Below, in pieces: positions 1 through 6,756 of a stretch of 64,000 nt of DNA. Made by a program: the position numbers and the translations under genes. The stretch comes from Syntrophobacterales bacterium (GTDB lineage: Bacteria; Desulfobacterota; Desulfobaccia; Desulfobaccales; 0-14-0-80-60-11): NCBI GenBank assembly GCA_023229795.1, contig JALNYP010000012.1, positions 9,217 to 73,216 of the forward strand, read 5' to 3'. Numbering within the stretch: position 1 is the stretch's first letter; every line of letters begins with the position of its first letter. Below the pieces are notes generated by a model, which worked only from the letters and a program-made list of their open reading frames with translations, searched no databases and had not been told where the DNA came from.

Positions 1-2
1 AC

Positions 3-803
3 GGCCGCTACCGGGAGAACGCCGCGCCGGTGAGCCTCAACCTGGCCACCGCCGGGCACCTTTGGGGGTCCGAGAAAGCCAACCAGTGGTATGCCGTCTA
101 TGCCATCGCTGCGGCGAGTGACGCCATCTTTGCCCTGAAGGCTATGCCGGTGCTGCGGGTGGCTTCCCAGGACAGTCAGGTGATCACCCTGAGGAACAAC
201 GCCAATGGGGCCAATATCGGCTACGGGTTCACCGCCAACGAACTGGCCGGGGCCGGCCTGCTGATCCTGAGCGGGGCCTCCCGGGGGCTGATCCGGAACC
301 TCATCGCCAACAACGACGACAACGCCACCGCCGGCACCCTCACCTATGGCGGCACAGCCCTGAGCCTGGCCCAGGGGGATTGGGGCATCGTCCTGCCTTC
401 CACCAATTTCCTCTATCTCGGCATGATGTTGAACGATGCCGACAGTAATCTGGCGCCCTTTTACCAGGAGGCCGGGTTCACCAGTTACCGGTCCCCGCGG
501 CAGCTATTCGCCGGTCCCATCAACGGCTACACCCTGATGGACCTGGGCCTGGCGGCGCCGCCCACCGCCTGCCGGGTGGAGGGCTATGCTGCGGCCGCCA
601 ACGGCTACGATGTGAAGCTGGCAGTGTCCTATGACGGGGCCAACCCGGCCCTGGTGGTGCATGCCTTGCCGCCGGCTACGGTGTTCCAGGGAGAGCGGGG
701 GGCCATCCCCTTTGCCTGCCGGGTGCCGGATGGCGGCCGGGTCTATCTGAACAACGACAACACCGCCAATCAGGCGGTCAAGATCACGGGCTGGAGGGAA
801 TGA
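3..803 (+). CDS. phage tail/structural-like protein, 5' end outside window
   Basis: The reading frame is open to the left edge, so this is the C-terminal part of a longer protein; the GTG at 30 is probably internal. About 265 residues are visible. They are rich in Gly, Ala, Asn and Asp with alternating hydrophobic residues, as in beta-rich phage tail or fibre-type proteins, but I recognise no specific family. The stop overlaps the next start (ATGA), and the two following genes encode small one-helix membrane proteins, an arrangement common at the end of tail modules. GC-rich like the chromosome. The phage assignment rests on context and composition. Confidence 0.45.
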   Translation, partial: GRYRENAAPVSLNLATAGHLWGSEKANQWYAVYAIAAASDAIFALKAMPVLRVASQDSQVITLRNNANGANIGYGFTANELAGAGLLILSGASRGLIRNLIANNDDNATAGTLTYGGTALSLAQGDWGIVLPSTNFLYLGMMLNDADSNLAPFYQEAGFTSYRSPRQLFAGPINGYTLMDLGLAAPPTACRVEGYAAAANGYDVKLAVSYDGANPALVVHALPPATVFQGERGAIPFACRVPDGGRVYLNNDNTANQAVKITGWRE

Positions 804-1069
804 TGAATCTGCAAGGCAAGAAAACCTATATCACCGCGGCGGTGGTGGCTCTATCCAGCTTTGCCCTGGCCATGGGCTGGCTGACCAAGGAACAGTACCA
901 GGTGATCATCGGCCTGTTGGGTTCCCTGGGACTGGCGGCGCTGCGCTCCGGTGTGAGCAAGGCCACCACGGATGAGGCCAGAGCCGGCGGTGGGGCCGAG
1001 CGGGCGGCCGTCCCCGCCGAGTCCGGCGGGCTGTCGGGCGCGACCTCGGTGGAAGCCTCCAAGGGATGA
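800..1069 (+). CDS. small membrane protein, holin-like candidate
   Basis: 89 residues. A short polar start is followed by a hydrophobic helix at about residues 11-27, a second hydrophobic segment around residues 33-48, and an Ala/Gly/Glu-rich hydrophilic tail. Small size, two possible membrane segments and a charged tail fit phage holin-like proteins, but there is no diagnostic motif. ATG at 800 overlaps the stop of the upstream gene (ATGA), indicating translational coupling. It could also be a tail-associated membrane protein. Confidence 0.45.
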   Translation: MMNLQGKKTYITAAVVALSSFALAMGWLTKEQYQVIIGLLGSLGLAALRSGVSKATTDEARAGGGAERAAVPAESGGLSGATSVEASKG

Positions 1070-1133
1070 ATCAGGCAAGGGGCGGGCCTTTGGGCCCCGT
1101 CCCGGCGCAGCATGGGGATCTGTGGATAGCCAT

Positions 1134-1397
1134 ATGAATTACCAGGACTTAAGTGTGCATGTGGGGGCTTTGGTGTCACTCCTGGGCGTCTTTGCGGGGG
1201 TGAGCGCCCTCCTGTTGTGGCGCATGCTGGTGCGCATGGAGAAGAAGCTGGACGAGTTGGCGAACCATTTTTGCGTCTGCCGCCAGGAACTGGCGGATCG
1301 CTTCGTGCCGCGCTTCGAACACGAGGTGGAGCACCATGGCCTCTGGGAAGCCTTTAACTACCATGGCCATGATATGCGGGGCAGGGTGGTCAGATGA
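1134..1397 (+). CDS. small single-helix membrane protein of phage-like module
   Basis: 87 residues from the ATG at 1134. The frame is open from 972, but the upstream part overlaps the previous gene and looks non-coding. A membrane helix spans about residues 11-29, followed by a basic/acidic amphipathic stretch and a cytoplasmic tail with two Cys (CVC) and several His. No family recognised. Its stop overlaps another ATG (1394), which opens a 18-residue stub ending at 1450 just before the hairpin repeats, suggesting the module has been cut off there. Confidence 0.45.
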   Translation: MNYQDLSVHVGALVSLLGVFAGVSALLLWRMLVRMEKKLDELANHFCVCRQELADRFVPRFEHEVEHHGLWEAFNYHGHDMRGRVVR

Positions 1398-1451
1398 CCG
1401 ACGCGCGGGCGGATTGCCTGGTTGGAGGCGCATTCGACTATCTTTGGTAGC

Positions 1452-1469
1452 CGCAGGCTTTAGCCTGCG
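1452..1469. repeat. perfect hairpin repeat, REP-like
   Basis: CGCAGGC-TTTA-GCCTGCG, a 7-bp perfect inverted repeat in non-coding DNA just after the phage-like module. No U-tract follows, so it is not a typical terminator. Compact palindromes of this kind often occur as dispersed repeats. No second copy is evident in this window. Confidence 0.5.
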
Positions 1470-1543
1470 CCTGCACCAGCGAGACGCCTGGGCCACCATT
1501 TGATGGCGAAGTTATAAAGAAATCTGAACCATAGAGGCGTAGG

Positions 1544-1565
1544 GGGCGGACCTATGTGTCCGCCC
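1544..1565. repeat. perfect hairpin repeat, REP-like
   Basis: GGGCGGAC-ctatgt-GTCCGCCC, an 8-bp perfect inverted repeat 75 bp after the previous hairpin. A related half-copy (gggcgcataggcaggtgc) follows at 1574-1591. It marks the boundary between GC-rich phage-like DNA and the AT-rich island. The 1398-1650 stretch holds no other gene that I can see. Confidence 0.5.
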
Positions 1566-1650
1566 GCTTAATTAGGGCGCATAGGCAGGTGCACCATCCT
1601 AATTTACACTATTGCAATTGAGACTCATTTATTTTAAAATACTCTTAGCC

Positions 1651-1678
1651 TTGACATTCTGCTAAAAATGCCTAAGAT
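1651..1678 (+). promoter_or_regulatory. sigma-70-type promoter
   Basis: TTGACA at 1651-1656 and TAAGAT at 1673-1678 with a 16-bp spacer, 38 bp upstream of the ATG at 1716. The -35 is a consensus match. It would drive the Ntn-hydrolase gene and its small partner. Confidence 0.55.
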
Positions 1679-1715
1679 TTTCATTACACTCTAAATTAAG
1701 GATAAGCCTTCTCCT

Positions 1716-2744
1716 ATGACGACTTTGGCGGCTTTGGCAACAAAAGATGCCCTCGTTCTGGGATGCGATAGCCTGGGATCAGTAACTAAATGGATGTTAG
1801 ATCCATTTATTCTACTTGGTGAATTTTTTGATCCACAGGAAGGTTATAAGCTTAAAGTTGATAAAGATGGCACTCCACTTTTAAAAAAATTTGATGATGT
1901 TTATAAAAAATCGGAGTTAATTCCATATTACCATATGACTCACGTTTCAAAATTATTTTCCCTTGAGCCACTGGGAATGGGTGTAATGGCAACGGGCATT
2001 GCTTCAATTGGAAACAGAACCATAAAAAGTTTAATTCGTGAATTTAAAGTAAGTGAATATGCTTTTACTAAAGACGGAATGAATTCAACTGATTATACCG
2101 TAGATAGTATTGCACAAGCGCTGTTAAAATTTATTGTTGGATATTATGAGATAGAATATTTACAGTGGACCTCTAAGCCAGAATTGGAATTTATGATCGG
2201 AGGCTATGATAAAACAAAACAGGTTCCAGATATTTATAGAATATTCGTTAATGAAAACAAAATACAACATATTTTTCAAGGGGAAGCACCATTCGGAATA
2301 GCATTCGGTGGGCAGATGGACGAAATTCAGAGAATTGTTTTTGGAACAGATTGGAGAAACAGAATACAGTTAAATGATAGAGCTAACAAGCTTCTTGAAA
2401 AATACCGGAATTTGCTACAGGAGTACCTAAAAGGAAAAGGAATTGTTGAAGAGTTGCCCCAAATTGATAATTTTCACGACGAACTTTCACTTTTTAAGGA
2501 TTGGAATCTAACTCAATTTGAGGCTAATTGGGGAGATTTTTCAAATCAAAATGCAATTGAGTGCGTCAGTTGGTTTGTTGGAATAATGATAAAGTCACAC
2601 GAGTTTAGAAGTCACCTTCCTATGGTAGGTGGAAAAGTACATTTGGGTTTAATAACAAAAGATAGGGGTTTTAATTTCATATCAAAGGAAGAATACATAC
2701 ACGAAGGGCATGAGACGCCCATGGAGGAATTACGAAATGAATGA
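1716..2744 (+). CDS. proteasome-like Ntn-hydrolase family protein
   Basis: 342 residues. The start reads MTTLAALATKDALVLGCDS. If Met is removed, Thr becomes residue 1 and Asp falls at position 17, matching the nucleophile Thr1 and Asp17 register of proteasome beta subunits (TTT-x5-KDGVVLAAD-type start). A later 'HVSKLF...GMGVMATG' segment resembles the Lys33/Gly47 region but lies behind an insertion of roughly 60 residues. The protein is longer than HslV or bacterial beta subunits. AT-rich codon use, its own promoter and a downstream terminator mark it as acquired DNA. The aaGGA ribosome site at 1698-1702 is weak and distant. The fold assignment is mine by motif; the substrate is unknown. Confidence 0.6.
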   Translation: MTTLAALATKDALVLGCDSLGSVTKWMLDPFILLGEFFDPQEGYKLKVDKDGTPLLKKFDDVYKKSELIPYYHMTHVSKLFSLEPLGMGVMATGIASIGNRTIKSLIREFKVSEYAFTKDGMNSTDYTVDSIAQALLKFIVGYYEIEYLQWTSKPELEFMIGGYDKTKQVPDIYRIFVNENKIQHIFQGEAPFGIAFGGQMDEIQRIVFGTDWRNRIQLNDRANKLLEKYRNLLQEYLKGKGIVEELPQIDNFHDELSLFKDWNLTQFEANWGDFSNQNAIECVSWFVGIMIKSHEFRSHLPMVGGKVHLGLITKDRGFNFISKEEYIHEGHETPMEELRNE

Positions 2745-2949
2745 AAATGTGAAATATATGACAGTAGAAGAGTGCAAACTTTATAGAGAATTGGCTGCAA
2801 AACATGACGAATCTGTACTTACAATGTCAGTATCCCTTCCATGTTTTCAACCACATTCGAAGGTTAAAAATTCATCGGGAAACAAAGCTAAAAAGTCTAA
2901 CAAAACTCCAACTCATTTAATACAGCACCTTATGAATGATCCAGCCTAA
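2737..2949 (+). CDS. small hypothetical protein, partner of Ntn-hydrolase gene
   Basis: 70 residues from the ATG at 2737, chosen because GGAGGA at 2723-2728 is correctly placed and the upstream alternative lies inside the preceding gene. It overlaps that gene by 8 bp, so the pair is probably translationally coupled. The C-terminal half is Lys/Ser/Asn-rich. No signal peptide, membrane segment or known motif. Same low-GC composition as its neighbour. It may be a substrate, regulator or partner of the Ntn-hydrolase, but nothing in the sequence decides this. Confidence 0.5.
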   Translation: MNENVKYMTVEECKLYRELAAKHDESVLTMSVSLPCFQPHSKVKNSSGNKAKKSNKTPTHLIQHLMNDPA

Positions 2950-2974
2950 GGTCTCTGAACTCCAATCATTAAAT

Positions 2975-3001
2975 AAGAACCGCCTAAGGGCGGTTCTTTT
3001 A
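2975..3001 (+). terminator. rho-independent terminator
   Basis: AAGAACCGCC-taag-GGCGGTTCTT followed by TTT. A 10-bp perfect stem 26 bp after the small partner gene, closing the two-gene AT-rich unit. Confidence 0.85.
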
Positions 3002-3041
3002 TTTGCATATAGATAGAAAGTTATTTTAGTTTTCTCTCTTT

Positions 3042-3286
3042 ATGATCGTGAACGATGGAAGCCCTAACCGGCAAAATCTGACTATGCGTATGCAGATGCG
3101 CCGCTTCACTCGGCTAACAAATGCATTTAGTAAGAAACTGAACAACCTCAAGGCAGCCGCCACCCTGCATTTCGCCCATTATAATTTTGTCCGGTTCATA
3201 GTTCACTTCGTGTCACCCCGGCCATGGCCGCGGGCATCACCGATCACCTGTGGTCAATCTCAGAGCTTATGCGAGAGGCAAATTAG
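3042..3286 (+). pseudogene. IS1-type transposase C-terminal remnant (frameshifted)
   Basis: The translation contains RQNLTMRMQMRRFTRLTNAF and then HFAHYNF, the conserved C-terminal region of IS1-like transposases common in Desulfobacterota and other bacteria. The frame breaks near 3200. In the next frame the expected continuation (RVTPAMAAGITDHLWS) runs to a TAG at 3284-3286. The N-terminal and catalytic parts are missing. It is a dead fragment at the right edge of the AT-rich island. Confidence 0.75.
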
Positions 3287-3362
3287 GACAGTACCCAGCC
3301 GCCCCCAGGGTTGACGGTCAGGGGTTTTTCTGATAGGCCTTGCATAGTAAGGGACAGCTGGC

Positions 3363-3974
3363 ATGAACCTCTTAGACCTGGGAATCATCGTGCTTCTGGG
3401 CTTGATCGCCTTAAGGGGCTATTATCGGGGCCTGTTTCAGGAGCTGGCGGTCCTGGTGGGGGTGGTGGGCGGCATAGTGGTGGCGGCCCATACCTACCTC
3501 CGCCTGGCGGTGCTGCTGCAACCTTGGATTACTGACCCGCTCTACGCCAGGGGGATCGCCTTCGGAGCCTTGTTTGTGGCGGTTTACTGGCTTACCCGGC
3601 TGGTGGCTCATTTTCTCCAACGGGTGCTCTACCATCTCTACCTGGATTTCTTCGACCGAGTTCTGGGCGGGACCTTTGCCCTGGCCAAGGGCGCGCTCCT
3701 CATCGGCTTCGGCCTGATGTTCCTGGGGGTGTTCATCCCCAAAAACTCCCACCTGCTCCAGGGCTCCGTCGCCGCTCCCCATCTGGTTTATTTCTCCCAA
3801 CAGTCCCTGGGGTTGCTACCCCCGGATTTCAAGCAACGGCTCAAAGAGTATCTGAAGGAGTGGCAGCGGCCCCGGGAAAAGCACCAGGCCGAAGGGGCCG
3901 GGGTGCGAGAGGATCAGGACCCTCAGCCTCCGGCCATCCTCAGGCCCTCCCGGGGCCGGTGGCCCGGGGCCTGA
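3363..3974 (+). CDS. CvpA family membrane protein
   Basis: 203 residues. Four hydrophobic helices at about residues 5-20, 26-46, 60-80 and 103-125, with the N-terminal 'DLGIIVLLGLIALRGYYRGL' pattern typical of CvpA/colicin V production proteins. The C-terminal tail is hydrophilic and Pro/Arg-rich. ATG at 3363 begins the conserved first helix. CvpA proteins act in the inner membrane and are linked to purF expression and envelope homeostasis. It sits 37 bp upstream of mazG and may be cotranscribed. Family assignment is good; function in this organism is unknown. Confidence 0.75.
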   Translation: MNLLDLGIIVLLGLIALRGYYRGLFQELAVLVGVVGGIVVAAHTYLRLAVLLQPWITDPLYARGIAFGALFVAVYWLTRLVAHFLQRVLYHLYLDFFDRVLGGTFALAKGALLIGFGLMFLGVFIPKNSHLLQGSVAAPHLVYFSQQSLGLLPPDFKQRLKEYLKEWQRPREKHQAEGAGVREDQDPQPPAILRPSRGRWPGA

Positions 3975-4011
3975 ACCGGCGGGAATCCTTTCCCTTCTGG
4001 AGTTTACCGAC

Positions 4012-4812
4012 ATGACCGGCAATAACGGCGATCCGGGCGCGGCGCTCAATGAATTCGTAGCTATTGTCCGGCGGCTGCGAGGCCCGGGCGGCTGCCCGTG
4101 GGACGCCCAGCAGACCCCGGAGACCTTGAAGACCTATGTCCTGGAAGAAGCCTATGAATTGATCGAGGCCCTGGATAAGGGGGACCCTCCCCACATCAAA
4201 GAGGAACTGGGGGATCTCCTCCTCCACCTGGTATTTCTGAGCGATCTCTATGAGGAGCAGGGGCATTTTTCCCTGGCGGAGGTAACCGCGGGCATTGCGG
4301 CCAAGATGATCCATCGGCATCCCCATGTGTTCGGGGACGCCAAGGCCGAAACCCAGGAGGAACTGCGCCGCATCTGGCAGCAGGCCAAACTTAAGGAGGG
4401 CAAGACTCCGGCCTCCCTGGGCAAGGTCTCGCCGGCGCTGCCGGCCCTGGTCCAGGCCCAGCGGTTGGGGGAGGCCGCGGCCCGCATGGGGTTTGATTGG
4501 CCCAACATCAAGGGCGCCCTGGAAAAGGTGGAAGAAGAATGGCAGGAGTTCCGGGAGGCCCTGGCCCAACCTGCCACCCCCGCCTGGGAGGAAGAGCTGG
4601 GAGACCTGCTCTTTTCTCTGGTCAATGTGGCCCGTTTCCTTAACATCGACTCCGAAGGGGCTCTGAGGCGCACCATCTTTAAGTTCGTCAAACGCTTTAA
4701 CGTGGTGGAGCGCACCCTGGCCAAGGCGGGCAAGACCCCGGAGACCGCCACCCTGGAAGAGATGGACGCCATTTGGCAAGCCTGCAAACAGGCCAAAGCC
4801 CCGTCTCCGTGA
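4012..4812 (+). CDS. mazG: nucleoside triphosphate pyrophosphohydrolase MazG
   Basis: 266 residues, the usual length for full MazG. It has two tandem MazG domains. The first has GGCPWDAQQTPETL, LEEAYELIEA and EELGDLLLH; the second has EKVEEEWQEFREA and EELGDLLFS. The EExxE...ExxD acidic residues that bind Mg2+ are present in both. MazG hydrolyses (d)NTPs to NMP and pyrophosphate in the cytoplasm, house-cleaning nucleotides and tempering (p)ppGpp signalling. ATG at 4012 is the only plausible start. It lies between cvpA and the sensor kinase gene. Confidence 0.92.
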   Translation: MTGNNGDPGAALNEFVAIVRRLRGPGGCPWDAQQTPETLKTYVLEEAYELIEALDKGDPPHIKEELGDLLLHLVFLSDLYEEQGHFSLAEVTAGIAAKMIHRHPHVFGDAKAETQEELRRIWQQAKLKEGKTPASLGKVSPALPALVQAQRLGEAAARMGFDWPNIKGALEKVEEEWQEFREALAQPATPAWEEELGDLLFSLVNVARFLNIDSEGALRRTIFKFVKRFNVVERTLAKAGKTPETATLEEMDAIWQACKQAKAPSP

Positions 4813-4923
4813 AGCCGGGGGCCGCTTCCGGCCCTCTGGCGGAGGTGACTTTTTCGCTGGATGAATTCTTGTCAAGACCGGGATAAGGTGATAGATTTAA
4901 CAAATTTAAGGGGTTAATGAGAC

Positions 4924-6756
4924 ATGCCATACCGCCGGTCCCGGGGTTCCATCTCCCTGCCCTTAGTTACCCTGGCTATTCTGGCCGGCGCCATCCTGTT
5001 ATCCGTCCTGTTTTATACCTTCTGGCAGCGGCTTAACCGTCAGGTGGAAGTCATTCTCCAGGATCAGTTCAACCAGCAGCAACTCTTCCTGGCCCGCAAA
5101 ATCGCCGACAACGTCGAGTCCTACTTTGATTTTGTGGAAAATGCCCTGATGGGCTATGCCGGGCTGTTCCAGACGACCCCGCTCAATGACCCGGAGATGG
5201 ACGCCGCGCTCATGGAAAGGTTTGCCCGGCATCAGCGCTTCGGTATCCTGGAAATCCGCCGCTACAACGCGGCGGGAGTGGGGGTTCAGGTTTTCAGCAT
5301 TTCCTCGACCCCTGCCAAACCCGCCAGCCTGACGCTGCCTCCACTTTTTCTTGACTGGGCCAAAGACCCGGCCCACCGGGGCAAGCTGTTTTTGAGCGAA
5401 ACCTTCGTATATCCCGCGGCCCCCTGGAAAGGGGATAGGGTCATGCGGTTCTTGACGCCGCTCTACTTGCCCGGTTCGCCCTCGAAACTGGCCGGGGTGC
5501 TGGAGTTCTTGATCAACCCCTTTTTCATCTGCCAAAAGGCCACTGCCGATGTTCAGTCCGGCCGGACCGGCTATGCCTGGATCATCGATCAGGACGGCGT
5601 CTTTTTGGCCCACTATGAGAAGGATTTTGTGGGGAAAGACGCCCTCAACGTCCGGATCGCGCGCAACCCCAACATTATTTTTAAGGGGCTGCGGGAAATC
5701 CAGGCCGACATCCTGGCCGGAAAGGAGGGGGTGGGCGAATACACTTCCGGCTGGCATCGCGCCCATCTCGGGATAACCCCCAAGCTGGTGGCCTACACCC
5801 CCATCAGGTTTAATAAGGGCCTGATCACCCAGGTCACCGAGGTCCAGGACCCGGCCCACAACCTTTGGGGAGTGGCGGTGGTGGCCCCGGCCGCCGAAGT
5901 CTCCGGCAGCGTGGCCAAGGTGCTCCATCAGGAATTATTCCTGGTGGGCCTGTTCTTCATCGTGGTCTTGGGGGCCAGCGGCGCGCTCATCGGAGTGGCC
6001 GTGGTCTTCAATAAGAGCCTGAGCCGCCAGGTGGAGCTCAAGACCGAGGAGTTGTTGGAGTCCCAGGAGCGTCTGCTGCACTCCGAGCGCTTTGCCGCGG
6101 TGGGGGAAGCCGCGGCTTACGTCAGCCATGAAATCAAGAATCCGTTGATGGTCATCGGCGGTCTGGCCAATCAGGTGGCCCGGCGCCTCCTGGAGGACCC
6201 GGCAGCCCAGGAAAAACTGCAAATCATCCAGAATGAAGTGAAACGCCTGGAGTCTTTCCTGGGGGACCTGCGGGATTTCCTGCGGCCGGCTTTGCCATCC
6301 AAACAGGAAGTCGACCTGAACCAGGTGATCCAGGAAGTCGGGGCCTTGATGGGAGACGCCATCCGGGAGAAGGGGGGCACTCTGGAAGAGAGGCTGGACC
6401 CGGATCTGCCGGCCATAGAGGCCGATCCCAACCAGATTAAACAGGTGTTGGTGAATTTGGTCAAGAACGCCGCGGAGGCCACGGAAGAACGCGGTAAAAT
6501 CCTGGTAAGCTCGTGGTCCCGGGACGGCCAGGTCTGGTTTGCCGTCCAGGATACGGGCAAGGGGATGTCCGAGGAGGTTCTGGATAAGATTTTTCATCCG
6601 TTTTTCACCACCAAGGATAAGGGCACCGGCCTGGGATTGGCGGTGATCAACAAGATTATTACCGATCACCACGGCGCCATTACCGTGGACAGCACTGCCG
6701 GCCAGGGCAGCACCTTTACGGTGAGATTGCCGCAAAAAGGCGCGAATGCCGCGTAA
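4924..6756 (+). CDS. membrane sensor histidine kinase (Cache-type sensor)
   Basis: 610 residues. Transmembrane helix at about 12-32, a large periplasmic sensor of Cache/PAS-like type (about 35-335), and a second helix around 338-360. Then comes a DHp domain with the phospho-acceptor His in VSHEIKNPL (about residue 402) and an HATPase domain with N-box NLVKNAAEA, DTGKGM and GTGLGLAV. It overlaps the next kinase gene by 11 bp and is likely in one operon with it and the sigma-54 response regulator. The ligand is unknown. It has no receiver or HAMP domain of its own. Confidence 0.85.
   Translation: MPYRRSRGSISLPLVTLAILAGAILLSVLFYTFWQRLNRQVEVILQDQFNQQQLFLARKIADNVESYFDFVENALMGYAGLFQTTPLNDPEMDAALMERFARHQRFGILEIRRYNAAGVGVQVFSISSTPAKPASLTLPPLFLDWAKDPAHRGKLFLSETFVYPAAPWKGDRVMRFLTPLYLPGSPSKLAGVLEFLINPFFICQKATADVQSGRTGYAWIIDQDGVFLAHYEKDFVGKDALNVRIARNPNIIFKGLREIQADILAGKEGVGEYTSGWHRAHLGITPKLVAYTPIRFNKGLITQVTEVQDPAHNLWGVAVVAPAAEVSGSVAKVLHQELFLVGLFFIVVLGASGALIGVAVVFNKSLSRQVELKTEELLESQERLLHSERFAAVGEAAAYVSHEIKNPLMVIGGLANQVARRLLEDPAAQEKLQIIQNEVKRLESFLGDLRDFLRPALPSKQEVDLNQVIQEVGALMGDAIREKGGTLEERLDPDLPAIEADPNQIKQVLVNLVKNAAEATEERGKILVSSWSRDGQVWFAVQDTGKGMSEEVLDKIFHPFFTTKDKGTGLGLAVINKIITDHHGAITVDSTAGQGSTFTVRLPQKGANAA

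Noticed and set aside
972..1133. Upstream extension of the small membrane protein frame
   Set aside because: It overlaps the preceding gene and is Pro/Arg-rich, as expected of a shadow frame. The ATG at 1134 starts the hydrophobic helix.
3311..3535. 74-codon frame overlapping the start of cvpA
   Set aside because: It is a GC-rich shadow frame with Gly/Pro runs. CvpA in the neighbouring frame has clear membrane helices.
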